In this document: positions 9,302-17,429 of the stretch, in pieces
Position numbering within the stretch: the first letter of the stretch is position 1
How the letters are laid out: every line of letters starts with the position of its first letter
Assembly (NCBI RefSeq): GCF_900184685.1
Contig: NZ_FXXL01000006.1
Coordinates: 124,001-188,000, forward strand
Direction of reading: 5' to 3'
DNA: 64,000 nucleotides
DNA from: Butyricimonas sp. Marseille-P3923
Lineage (GTDB): Bacteria > Bacteroidota > Bacteroidia > Bacteroidales > Marinifilaceae
Notes under the pieces: generated by a model
Databases searched by the model: none
Seen by the model: the letters and a program-made list of their open reading frames with translations, nothing else
Told to the model about the DNA's origin: nothing
Position numbers and translations under genes: made by a program

Positions 9302-10462
9302 TTATAATGAAGCTGTCACCGTCACCGTGCGACCGGAAACCGTGAAGCAAACATCCGTCGTTTTCTCTATCATATCCAACGTCTGCCGGATAGAATTGTC
9401 TCTCCAAACCGCTCCCGTGAACTCGTAAGATTTCAACTCCTCGCTCGCCCAGAACACTTGCAAGTCGTACCACCGTTCCAATTGCAACAATATCTCTTCC
9501 AACGGCATCCTTTCAAAATAGAATCGTCCGTTAATCCACGTGATATAATCCTCCGGATTTACCTCTCGCACACGGATACCTCCCCCCCACAAAGCCGCTT
9601 GTTGCCGAGGTTGTAATACAACGGCTGTATCGGACATCATACCCGCAACCTTCACGCTCCCTTCCACCAATGTCGTGAAAATTTGCCCGTTCTCCGGATA
9701 AGCATTGATATTAAATTCCGTACCCAATACCTCTATCATAGCATCCCCGTGCACGTCCACCCGGAACGGGCGTGTCGTATCCCGTTGCACCTCAAAATAT
9801 CCCTCGCCTTTCAAGAATACCTTTCTTTCCCCCGAAGCAAATACTATCGGAAAACGCAACTCGGAATCAGCATTCAATCGTACCCGACTGCCGTCATTTA
9901 ACACCAGTGTGTATTCTCCTCCCCTCGGAACGATAATCGTGTGATAAGATAACTTGGGATTCTCAGCCTTCACCGTGTTGTACATCAACGTTCCCAACGT
10001 ATCTACCGCTAAAGCGCTCCCATCCTCCCGCCGGATCGTGTCCACGTGAGGTTTTGACAACTCCACCTTTGTCCCCCCGTCCAGCACCAAATAAACCCTG
10101 TGCAGACCGGTAGTGTCCGCAATAGTACTCTCCGCGACAAGTTTCGGCATCTGCCCATCCTCCCGGTGCAACACAAACAATATTCCCAATGCTAACGGAA
10201 GCATCAACACGGCGGCATACCTCACGAAACGAAGCATTTTCCTCTTCCTCGTCTTTTGCCTCAAATCATCCTGTATCTTTTCCCATATCCGCTCGTGATT
10301 CGCCTCCAGTCGGGTTCCTCTCAAACGAAGCAATTCCTTTTTCACGTGGGCATATTCATCCTTTCCCAACTCCTTTCGCAGTTCATCCCACTTTACCGTT
10401 TCCCCTTTCGTAAGGAAGCGGCGTAGTATATTTTCAATATGAACAGTATTCTCTTCTTTCAT
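9302..10462 (-). CDS. FecR family anti-sigma factor (locus 1)
   Basis: The 386-residue protein has a cytoplasmic N-terminal part, one membrane helix (about residues 84-101, YAAVLMLPLALGILFVLH) and a periplasmic FecR domain (VPRGGEYTLVLNDGSRVRLNADSELRFP; GEGYFEVQRD; FRVDVHGDAMIEVLGTEFNINAY). The C-terminal DUF4974/STN-like domain reads MPLEEILLQLERWYDLQVFW. Family role: it holds the sigma factor at the membrane and releases or activates it when the STN domain of the SusC partner reports ligand. It sits between the sigma gene and susC on the same strand, the classic order. Confidence 0.95.
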   Translation of the reverse strand: MKEENTVHIENILRRFLTKGETVKWDELRKELGKDEYAHVKKELLRLRGTRLEANHERIWEKIQDDLRQKTRKRKMLRFVRYAAVLMLPLALGILFVLHREDGQMPKLVAESTIADTTGLHRVYLVLDGGTKVELSKPHVDTIRREDGSALAVDTLGTLMYNTVKAENPKLSYHTIIVPRGGEYTLVLNDGSRVRLNADSELRFPIVFASGERKVFLKGEGYFEVQRDTTRPFRVDVHGDAMIEVLGTEFNINAYPENGQIFTTLVEGSVKVAGMMSDTAVVLQPRQQAALWGGGIRVREVNPEDYITWINGRFYFERMPLEEILLQLERWYDLQVFWASEELKSYEFTGAVWRDNSIRQTLDMIEKTTDVCFTVSGRTVTVTASL

Positions 10463-10571
10463 TTCTTCATCTTATATCCCATTAACAAGATGAGAAGAAA
10501 AAAGGGTGAAAGAAAAAGATATTTTTTCAGAATAAAATCAAATTATATTTGCCTCATCACGAAGAACACCT

Positions 10572-11153
10572 CTATTTCAATAGAATAGTCAAAAGTACAA
10601 TCAATACTTTTCCCGGAATATTCAAATCGGAACGTAATTTTTTATACCCGAAACGCACTTGGGTCTTTACCGTGTTGATCGAAACACCCAACTGGTCAGC
10701 TACCTCCTGATACTTCAACCCTTCCACGCAACTAAGAATAAACATTTCCCGACATTTCTCCGGCAATCGGTCAATCGCTTCCAACAACTGCCGCCGCAAT
10801 TCTTCCAGTTCATCGTCGTCTTCCCAACAAAATTCATCCTCATCGGAATGTAAAACCGCCTGCCGATATTTTTCCTCCACTCGCTCACGCACTTTCTGGT
10901 TAATGCATATATTTCTTACCGTTCGTTGAAGATAACCGTAAATCGATTCCGAGTAAGACAACTTCTCCCGCATCGTCCAAAAACGCACGAAAGCCTCCTG
11001 CACCAAATCTTCCGCCACGTCCTGATCCCGGCAAAAACCCATAGCATAAGCATACAACATATCCACGTACGTTTTAAAAAAATACTCAAACGCACATTTA
11101 TCACCTTGCTGCATTCGTGAAAAATAATCCCGTTCCTTCTCTACTGTACTCAT
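10572..11153 (-). CDS. ECF-type RNA polymerase sigma-70 factor (locus 1)
   Basis: The 193-residue protein has region 2 (FKTYVDMLYAYAMGFCRDQDVAEDLVQEAFVRFW) and region 4 (LPEKCREMFILSCVEGLKYQEVADQLGVSINTVKTQVRFGYKKLR, a helix-turn-helix). Length and motifs fit the Bacteroides-expansion ECF group. It is the first gene of a minus-strand locus and is followed by FecR. A TACATTTG box 20 nt ahead of the start codon could be its housekeeping promoter. Inference: it turns on its own transport locus when FecR is signalled. The last residues (VLIVLLTILLK) are unusually hydrophobic for a sigma factor. Confidence 0.95.
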   Translation of the reverse strand: MSTVEKERDYFSRMQQGDKCAFEYFFKTYVDMLYAYAMGFCRDQDVAEDLVQEAFVRFWTMREKLSYSESIYGYLQRTVRNICINQKVRERVEEKYRQAVLHSDEDEFCWEDDDELEELRRQLLEAIDRLPEKCREMFILSCVEGLKYQEVADQLGVSINTVKTQVRFGYKKLRSDLNIPGKVLIVLLTILLK

Positions 11154-11172
11154 TTACGCCAATTTTGGAAGG

Positions 11173-11180
11173 CAAATGTA
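11173..11180 (-). promoter_or_regulatory. Putative -7 box for the ECF sigma gene
   Basis: On the minus strand the sequence reads TACATTTG, which matches the Bacteroidetes housekeeping -7 consensus TAnnTTTG. It lies 20 nt before the sigma gene start, implying a short leader. The -33 element is not clear. Confidence 0.45.
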
Positions 11181-11829
11181 ACAATAATAAGCAAATCACG
11201 AAACACATTTCCAAATATAAATACCAATCAACATGTCAAAGAACTTCTCCAATACAAAGATACTACCCGCCTGACCCTTTCTCCAACCATTTTTCATAAA
11301 GAGCCCACGTGTTTTCATAAACACCCCCGTTCAAGACATGAACACACCTTCAAGCTACCGATATCCCGCACAGAATCCGGCCTAATCAGTACACACGCCT
11401 ACACCACCCCCTGAACATTCCCGCATCAAAAACACTCCCAAGCGCCTTTGATGCGGGAGTGATTCGAAAGTGATACGTGTTTGATACGGGAATTCCACGG
11501 GTTCTCTTCGGATTCTATCCGAATCCTAATATACCACATAACCCCGCAACCACCTATCAACTAACCGAAAAGAAAAATCCCGAACATAAAGGTCATCTTT
11601 CCCCTAAAGTAGGCTCCTTCATTCGATGTTCTACCGTTATTGATCCGCCATAGATATACCCCGAAGCATCTCTACACTGTGTATACAACAAACGCACAAC
11701 CACATTACAACTCAAGTATTACCCATTTACATCACGACATTAGGCGGAATAAACCAAATGTAAATCAAAAGTTTACTTCACCACCCGGAAAATTCATATC
11801 CAAGAATTTTCTATTTTCAATAATTTATC

Positions 11830-11837
11830 TATATTTG
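11830..11837 (+). promoter_or_regulatory. Putative -7 box for tRNA-Ala
   Basis: TATATTTG matches TAnnTTTG and ends 11 nt before the first base of the tRNA. That is the expected distance for transcription starting a few bases ahead of the mature 5' end. Confidence 0.6.
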
Positions 11838-11848
11838 CATCCGCAAAC

Positions 11849-11922
11849 GGGGAATTAGCTCAGTTGGCTAGAGCGTTTGAATGGCATTCAAAAGGTCGTC
11901 GGTTCGATTCCGATATTCTCCA
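11849..11922 (+). tRNA. tRNA-Ala (anticodon GGC)
   Basis: The cloverleaf can be drawn by hand. The acceptor is GGGGAAT with ATTCTCC (one G-U pair) and the D stem is GCTC/GAGC. The anticodon stem is TTTGA/TCAAA around the loop ATGGCAT, giving anticodon GGC, which reads alanine GCC/GCU codons. The T arm is GTCGG-TTCGATT-CCGAT and the discriminator base is A. No CCA is encoded. It stands alone, with its own promoter box upstream. Confidence 0.95.
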
Positions 11923-12187
11923 CGAATAGTACTTAATTTGTTGACAATCAATAAATTACACTTCGAGTAGTGTTTTCGGATTTTTCTGTTCTCTTTTTAG
12001 GTTTTGGAATGACATTAAAAAAAACAGGAAAAAATGAAAATAAGGATTGCTAAAAAAACAAGTTGATTGAATCCCAAAAATAGAACGAGGAATCAAAGTG
12101 TGTAAAACCAAAGAAGAAAAATACACTCTTGCCGAAAGATTAATCAAAGAAATTACAACTAAATTAAAAATTCCCGTTTCTTATCTA

Positions 12188-12500
12188 TTACTTAGATTGT
12201 AAATTCCGTTCTCCCGTTTTCGTGTCAAACATCCATTTCAAGCACTTCATATCCTTTTTCCATTCCGGCTCTATCTCTATCGACGCACAATCCAAACATC
12301 TCAACAACACGTTTCCTCTACCCGCATTCCCGATCAACCTCTTCCTAATCTTCTTCGCCATAACCTGCAATTGTTCGTAACTCTCGAACTTATCTTCCGG
12401 CGAAGTCGACAATACTCCAACACGAACAAAAGCACCGTGTTATTATCTCCCATGCTATCCTCGGTACTACCTGACGGGTACACTGCCGCCAAGATAACTG
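12188..12500 (-). pseudogene. Frameshifted small gene of unknown function
   Basis: The 74-codon frame ending at 12188 (STSPEDKFESYEQLQVMAKKI, then a cysteine-rich LLRCLDCASIEIEPEW and MFDTKTGE) has good amino-acid composition but starts abruptly. Directly upstream a different frame reads AVYPSGSTEDSMGDNN followed by TVLLFVLE, which also looks like real protein. Joining the two frames around 12405-12415 would give a longer continuous product, so one indel probably broke the gene. I do not recognise the family; it may be a leftover of a mobile element next to the tRNA. Confidence 0.4.
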
Positions 12501-12636
12501 AATACCAAAAGCGATAAATAAAAAGTGGGGCAGGTCACCATCACGGCCCTACCCCTATAAACTGAAATTTTCAAAAAAATTGTCACGGAAATTGTAACAA
12601 TATCTTTATATGTAACGTATGCCCTTACTTGTAAAG

Positions 12637-12750
12637 AGCCTCCGGTCTCTTTTCTTAAATCGTTTGCTCGATGAAATAAAAAAAGAACGCTAATAGCATA
12701 CCGGAGGCTAACCCTTCTTATGCAACTAGCGTTCTTTATTTCATTCGAGC
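12637..12750. other. Long imperfect hairpin with complementary loop (possible structured RNA or MITE-like element)
   Basis: The arms at 12666-12699 (starting GCTCGATGAAATAAA) and 12720-12750 (ending TTATTTCATTCGAGC) are nearly complementary over about 31 bp. The loop contains ACCGGAGGCT (12700-12709), which is the exact reverse complement of AGCCTCCGGT at 12637-12646, just outside the stem. The two pairings could form a pseudoknot or be mutually exclusive. No gene overlaps it. A structured RNA, an attenuator or a small non-autonomous mobile element are all possible. Confidence 0.5.
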
Positions 12751-13121
12751 ACTACAAATATAAGTATTAATTCTTTCGGTTGTAACAAATTGTTGTTATT
12801 TTTTTCTACTTTATCGTAAACCACTGTAATAAAATGACATCCTAAAATCAATAATCAGAGTTCATCCATTATCTTCCAATCAAAGTCACCATAGCCTAAC
12901 TATACACAAAATTCCATATCATAATAAAAGCATCAACTTCCAACAATGGAATCATGAAAATTAACAATCGTAACAGAAACAAATGATACAAACATCTTTT
13001 CTCAGAATTATTATATCCTCGGGTATCGCGGTAATGACGCAAGATAACACCATTTTGTCGTAAATTAAGCCGCACAGCATACAATTGAGAATATTCTTAT
13101 CTTGTTTTCAAATTTAATTCT

Positions 13122-13129
13122 TATATTTG
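13122..13129 (+). promoter_or_regulatory. Putative -7 box ahead of the 13359 gene
   Basis: TATATTTG fits TAnnTTTG. If it is used, the transcript would have a leader of about 220 nt that includes the terminator-like hairpin at 13178-13222. Confidence 0.4.
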
Positions 13130-13177
13130 TGACTTCATAAGCCATGATTTTTTTGGTTTACTTAAACGCCGATCCTC

Positions 13178-13222
13178 GCACGGGAGAAACCCACACACAA
13201 TACTTTTCAGTTTCTCCCGTGC
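13178..13222 (+). terminator. Terminator-like hairpin in the leader of the 13359 gene
   Basis: A perfect 13-bp inverted repeat, GCACGGGAGAAAC / GTTTCTCCCGTGC, with a 19-nt loop is followed by ATTCTTTT. It lies between a likely promoter and the gene at 13359, so it could be an attenuator or simply the terminator of an unseen upstream transcript. Confidence 0.5.
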
Positions 13223-13358
13223 ATTCTTTTAATATAATACATAACTCCTCGCGCATCTGCTTCCCAATCACCCGTATAGACATATCGACCTGTCTGAATC
13301 TAAAATTGGCACAGAATATGCTGCAATTATTTCCCGTAAAACCTAAAACAACAACAAA

Positions 13359-14069
13359 ATGGAAGTTATTGCAGCACGTTCGATGAACGCTCTCTACATG
13401 TATCTGGACTTCGCTTTCCTGCTTTTCTTGGGTGCAACCCTTGTTTACACCAAAAGATACCTTGCCATTATCGTGGGGTTACTTGCCGGAGTGCTCTATT
13501 TTATAGTCGATTATGGCTATTTCTATCTTTATTTGGGTACCCGTTCGGTAGAAGGAGCTGATCCCTTTTGGTTTTTGCTCTGGTTAAGCATGAGTTACGG
13601 TTTCACGAACTTCGTGTGGATCTGGCTTTGGCTCGACCGGGATAAAAGGGCTCTCGAATGGTCGATACTCATCATCGCCTCATGGTTCACCTGCTCGCTT
13701 CTCAGCCAGAACTTCGGGGGCGGGTTCGCCCCGATATCCATATCGCGGGGAACCGGAGCGTATCACGGTATTATGGCATTAATCCTATTTGTCGGCTACG
13801 CCATACTCTGCATACATAATATAAAGACCAAAGACGAAAGCCAAAAAATCAACATCGTCTGGATACTCGCCATTGGCATTCTAGTGCAATTCGCGTGGGA
13901 GTTCGTGCTTCTGGTAACGGGTATACGCAATCCCAGCTTCATGACCATTGTAGTAAATTCACTTCTGGAAACCAATCTCGGTTTACCCTACATGTACTTT
14001 ATCCATCGGGCTGTAAACAAACGTTACCATGAAGATCTGACGAAAAGAACAAATACGCTTGCCGCGTAA
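13359..14069 (+). CDS. Polytopic membrane protein of unknown function
   Basis: The 236-residue product has about seven hydrophobic segments, starting with LDFAFLLFLGATLVY and YLAIIVGLLAGVLYFIVDYGYFYLYLG and ending near TIVVNSLLETNLGLPYMYFIH. Conserved-looking features are Trp-rich loops (DPFWFLLWLS, FVWIWLWLDRDKR) and a short charged tail. I do not recognise the family. The gene lies 42 nt ahead of a flippase-like membrane gene in the same direction, so the two may form an operon. Confidence 0.75.
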   Translation: MEVIAARSMNALYMYLDFAFLLFLGATLVYTKRYLAIIVGLLAGVLYFIVDYGYFYLYLGTRSVEGADPFWFLLWLSMSYGFTNFVWIWLWLDRDKRALEWSILIIASWFTCSLLSQNFGGGFAPISISRGTGAYHGIMALILFVGYAILCIHNIKTKDESQKINIVWILAIGILVQFAWEFVLLVTGIRNPSFMTIVVNSLLETNLGLPYMYFIHRAVNKRYHEDLTKRTNTLAA

Positions 14070-14111
14070 AATACAATTTCGTAATTTAGCCAAAAATAAA
14101 CGAACGAAGTT

Positions 14112-15200
14112 ATGGCACAGGAGAGCACGGAGGAGAACCGGAAACTAACAAAGAAAATCAGGCCTTACAAGATCATATACCCCATCGTCATCGGTTTGGC
14201 GGTGGTATCCTACATGCTATACCGGGAATTCGACCCGAAAGCATTCGACATGATCACCTTCACGTGGAACACCGTGTTCTGGCTGTTCGTGGCTGTGCTC
14301 TGCATGGCAATCCGGGATTTCGGGTACGTGGTACGAATCAAAGTACTTTCGGGCGATAAACTCACGTGGATACAATCACTCCGCGTCATCTTCCTGTGGG
14401 AATTTACCTCGGCGGTCACCCCCTCTGCCATCGGGGGAACCAGCCTCGCCATCCTCTTCGTGCACAAGGAAGGTATCGGTGTCGGGAAAAGCTCGGCAAT
14501 GGTCATGGCAACCTCCTTTCTCGACGAACTGTACTTTATCATCATGTTCCCGATCATCCTTTTATGCGTGAACCATCAAGCCTTGTGGTATATGCCCGAC
14601 ACGACCAAGGCGGTCGCGGACAGCTTGATCGCTTTCGCGGCCATCGGTTACGGGGTGAAATTAGCCTACCTCCTCATATTGAGTTACGGGTTATTCAAAA
14701 ATCCCCGGGGCCTCAAATGGTTGATCATGAAATTATTCAAATGGCGGATTCTTCGCAAATGGCGTCACGATGCCAACGAGGCGGGAACCGACATTATTCG
14801 TAATTCCCGTGAATTGCGGAAGATGCCCTTCTCCTTCTGGTTAAAAACCTTCGGGGCTACATTCTTCTCGTGGACTGCCCGTTACTGGGTTGTGAACGCC
14901 ATTCTTGTAGCTTTTTGGTTCGGACGCTATGATTGGGCGCAACATTTTCTTATCTTTGCACGACAACTTGTCATGTGGATCATGATGTTGGTCAGCCCTA
15001 CACCGGGAGGTAGTGGTTTCGCGGAATTTGTTTTCTCCAAGTATCTCGGGGAATTTCTACCGAGCGCGGGAGTTGCCATCGCGATGGCCATTCTCTGGAG
15101 ACTCATCAGCTACTACCCTTACCTGTTTATAGGAGCGTTTATCGTACCCAAGTGGGTTGCCCGCAGTTTCGGGAAATCCGCCAAGCAAACGAAAAAATAA
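14112..15200 (+). CDS. Lysylphosphatidylglycerol synthase TM region/UPF0104-like integral membrane protein
   Basis: The 362-residue protein has about eight membrane helices. The family-typical stretches are present: LLSGDKL-like RIKVLSGDKLTWIQSLR, FTSAVTPSAIGGTSLAIL and, near the C-terminus, LVSPTPGGSGFAEFVF (the PTPGGxG motif of the AglD/MprF membrane domain, UPF0104). The family includes putative lipid flippases; the soluble lysyl-transferase domain of MprF is absent. The gene is followed after 23 nt by a small membrane protein and then mutL, all on the plus strand. Confidence 0.85.
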   Translation: MAQESTEENRKLTKKIRPYKIIYPIVIGLAVVSYMLYREFDPKAFDMITFTWNTVFWLFVAVLCMAIRDFGYVVRIKVLSGDKLTWIQSLRVIFLWEFTSAVTPSAIGGTSLAILFVHKEGIGVGKSSAMVMATSFLDELYFIIMFPIILLCVNHQALWYMPDTTKAVADSLIAFAAIGYGVKLAYLLILSYGLFKNPRGLKWLIMKLFKWRILRKWRHDANEAGTDIIRNSRELRKMPFSFWLKTFGATFFSWTARYWVVNAILVAFWFGRYDWAQHFLIFARQLVMWIMMLVSPTPGGSGFAEFVFSKYLGEFLPSAGVAIAMAILWRLISYYPYLFIGAFIVPKWVARSFGKSAKQTKK

Positions 15201-15223
15201 ACAATTAAAGAGGAGAATGAACC

Positions 15224-15532
15224 ATGGGACTATTTAAACAACCGGAATACAGACGCTTCAATCTGAAACCCCGTTACTGGGACCCCGAAGCGGAAGCCCG
15301 TAAAGAACGGGAGAAACGTATCCGTGCCGAACTGGGGCTCGCTGAAAACGGAACGGAATACGTCCCCGACGTGCGTGCCGGATTACAACGGGAATTTAAT
15401 AAAAAGAGAGCTACACGTCCAAAGGCTGGATTAGGATACTCCACACGTTTGTTTCTCATATTAATTATCCTGCTCATGGTTGCTTTTTATCTGGTGACCT
15501 ACAAGTTGGATGTAATCATGAAATTCTTCTAG
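15224..15532 (+). CDS. Small single-pass membrane protein upstream of mutL
   Basis: The 102-residue product has a charged, soluble N-terminal part (YWDPEAEARKEREKRIRAELG) and one membrane helix near the C-terminus (LFLILIILLMVAFYLVTYKL). An AGAGG-like sequence (AAAGAGGAG) lies about 11 nt ahead of the ATG at 15224. The stop is 10 nt before mutL. I know no function; this type of small protein is commonly found next to mutL in Bacteroidales (general impression, not checked). Confidence 0.8.
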   Translation: MGLFKQPEYRRFNLKPRYWDPEAEARKEREKRIRAELGLAENGTEYVPDVRAGLQREFNKKRATRPKAGLGYSTRLFLILIILLMVAFYLVTYKLDVIMKFF

Positions 15533-15542
15533 GAGCGCAGGT

Positions 15543-17426
15543 ATGGCAGATGTTATTCAATTATTACCCGATTCAGTGGCAAACCAGATTGCCGCGGGAG
15601 AAGTCGTGCAACGTCCGGCTTCCGTCGTGAAAGAATTGATGGAAAATTCCATTGACGCGGGAGCGACAAAGGTTCAGGTAATATTAAAGAACGCGGGAAA
15701 AGGATTCATTCAAATCATCGACGACGGCAAAGGAATGTCGCCGAGAGATTCCCGTATGGCATTCGAACGACACGCCACCTCCAAAATCTCTTGCGCCCAA
15801 GACTTATTTAACATACGCACCATGGGGTTCCGCGGAGAAGCCCTTGCCTCTATCGCTTCGGTGGCAGAAGTGGAATTACGTACCCGTCGGGAAGAAGACG
15901 AGCTGGGAACTTATCTTTTTGTCGCCGATTCCGAGTTAAAGAATCAGGAAAGCATCAGTTGTCCCCGCGGAACGAATATGCTCGTGAAAAACTTGTTTTA
16001 CACGATCCCCGCCCGCCGGAAATTTCTGAAATCGGACAACACCGAATTGCGTAACATCACGACTGAATTTCTGCGGGTAGCCCTTGCCACGCCCGAAGTG
16101 GCATTTACCTTGACAAACAACGGGAATGAAATATATAATCTTCCCGCATCCGGACTACGGCAACGTATCGTGAACGCCTTCGGCAAGGCGATCAATTCCA
16201 AACTACTCTCCGTGAATTGCGAAACCGGTATTGTCACCATCAACGGTTTTATCTGCGTGCCGCAACATGCCCGTAAAACTTACGGGGAACAATATTTCTT
16301 CGTGAACGACCGCTTCATGAAGCACAACTTCTTCCACAAGGCACTCACGGAGGCCTATGCGGGACTGATCAGCGCAGACATGATCCCCTCGTATTTCTTG
16401 TATTTCACGGTAGACCCGTCTATTATAGACGTCAATATACATCCGACCAAAACCGAAATTAAATTTCAGGACGAGAGTGCTATTTTCCAGATTATCCTTG
16501 CCAGTGTCAAGGAAGCATTGGGAAAATTCAACGTGATCCCGACCATCGATTTTGACACGGCGGACAAAGTGGACTTCGTGCTACCCGACACCCCAATCGT
16601 GCCGAAAGTACCGAAAGTAAGCTATAACCCGAACTATAACCCGTTTAACTACTCTACCTCCATTTCAAAAGAGGATTCGGATTTCGAACAAAAAGCGAGA
16701 ACGAGCGGAAGCAGCGGGGGCGGTAGCCAACGGGAGTACGAGCACCACCGCAAAGAACAGGTGCCCGCTAATTGGGACGCCCTCTTTGCCGGACTGGAGG
16801 ATAAACAGGAAGAAATCCAAACCGAAATCCCGGAAATGGCGGAAAAACAGGAAGAGCACGAGGGCGTCATCTCATTCGTGCAAATGAAAGGTCGTTACAT
16901 CGTGACCCCTGTTCATTCCGGACTCATGTTTATCGATCAGAAACGGGCACACGAACGCATCCTGTTCGAGCGTTACAAGGAAACATTGTCCCACCAAGCC
17001 GCAGGAGGACAGAAAAGCCTGTTTCCCGAAACACTGGAATTATCGGCAGAAGATTTCATGCTCGTGAAAGACATTCTCGACGATCTCATGCTTTTAGGAT
17101 TCGAGCTGGGAGAATTCGGGAAAAATTGTTATGCCATATATTCTACACCTCCCGACTTATCGACCTCACGAGGGAAAGAAGTTCTGATGAGCCTGATCGA
17201 GCATTACAAGAACACGGAAGGTTCCATCCGGGACAAGATGCGGGAACGAATCGCTCTCTCTTTGGCAAAAGCCGCCGCACTGGACTATAACACCCCGCTG
17301 GACAGACAAGAAATGAGTGATCTTTTTGACAACCTCTTCTCTTGCCGACACCCGAATTACACGGCCGACGGCAAAACTATCATCCACATCCTGAAAAACG
17401 AGGATGTGACCCAGTGGTTCAAATAA
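15543..17426 (+). CDS. mutL: DNA mismatch repair protein MutL
   Basis: The 627-residue protein carries the GHKL ATPase motifs: NQIAAGEVVQRPASVVKEL and ENSIDAGA, IDDGKGM, HATSKI, and TMGFRGEALASIASV. The S5-like domain follows, and after a low-complexity linker (about residues 360-430) comes the C-terminal dimerisation domain ending in CRHPNYTADGKTIIHIL. MutL couples mismatch recognition by MutS to strand removal. The site normally reading DQHAxxE…E, the metal-binding endonuclease motif, here reads DQKRAHERILFE (residues 465-476), so its histidine and alanine are replaced; strand-nicking activity is uncertain. Confidence 0.96.
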   Translation: MADVIQLLPDSVANQIAAGEVVQRPASVVKELMENSIDAGATKVQVILKNAGKGFIQIIDDGKGMSPRDSRMAFERHATSKISCAQDLFNIRTMGFRGEALASIASVAEVELRTRREEDELGTYLFVADSELKNQESISCPRGTNMLVKNLFYTIPARRKFLKSDNTELRNITTEFLRVALATPEVAFTLTNNGNEIYNLPASGLRQRIVNAFGKAINSKLLSVNCETGIVTINGFICVPQHARKTYGEQYFFVNDRFMKHNFFHKALTEAYAGLISADMIPSYFLYFTVDPSIIDVNIHPTKTEIKFQDESAIFQIILASVKEALGKFNVIPTIDFDTADKVDFVLPDTPIVPKVPKVSYNPNYNPFNYSTSISKEDSDFEQKARTSGSSGGGSQREYEHHRKEQVPANWDALFAGLEDKQEEIQTEIPEMAEKQEEHEGVISFVQMKGRYIVTPVHSGLMFIDQKRAHERILFERYKETLSHQAAGGQKSLFPETLELSAEDFMLVKDILDDLMLLGFELGEFGKNCYAIYSTPPDLSTSRGKEVLMSLIEHYKNTEGSIRDKMRERIALSLAKAAALDYNTPLDRQEMSDLFDNLFSCRHPNYTADGKTIIHILKNEDVTQWFK

Positions 17427-17429
17427 AAA

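Larger units (their letters stand above)
11154..11848. other. Non-coding stretch between sigma gene and tRNA
   Basis: No convincing gene was found in about 700 bases. It holds the sigma-gene promoter at the left and the tRNA promoter at the right. In between is an inverted repeat, with CCCGCATCAAA at 11420-11430 and TTTGATGCGGG at 11447-11457. A second diverged copy of the arm, reading TTTGATACGGGAAT, lies at about 11480-11493, so two alternative hairpins are possible. Nothing else was recognised. Confidence 0.5.
11923..13358. other. Gene-poor stretch downstream of tRNA-Ala
   Basis: About 1.4 kb with little coding potential. It contains a decayed minus-strand gene (12188-12500), a GC-rich imperfect hairpin near 12524-12556 (GGGGCAGG / CCCTACCCC), a complex folded element (12637-12750), and the promoter and leader of the membrane-protein gene at 13359. 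A 44-codon plus-strand frame ending at 12202 (…TLAERLIKEI…) looks protein-like but has no clear start. The position next to a tRNA and the gene debris suggest a former integration site, but I see no integrase or att repeat. Confidence 0.45.

Noticed and set aside
11956-12147. A 63-codon minus-strand frame after the tRNA
   Set aside because: Phe-rich AT-derived sequence with no motif; the weak opposite-strand frame is at least as good, and neither is convincing.
11923-12187. Possible integrated element at the tRNA-Ala 3' end
   Set aside because: I found no repeat of the tRNA 3' end and no integrase gene, so no attachment site can be claimed.
13144-13386. An 80-codon leader frame upstream of the membrane-protein gene
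   Set aside because: It crosses the terminator-like hairpin and runs into the start of the real gene in another frame; low-complexity end (KTTTKWK). Probably chance.
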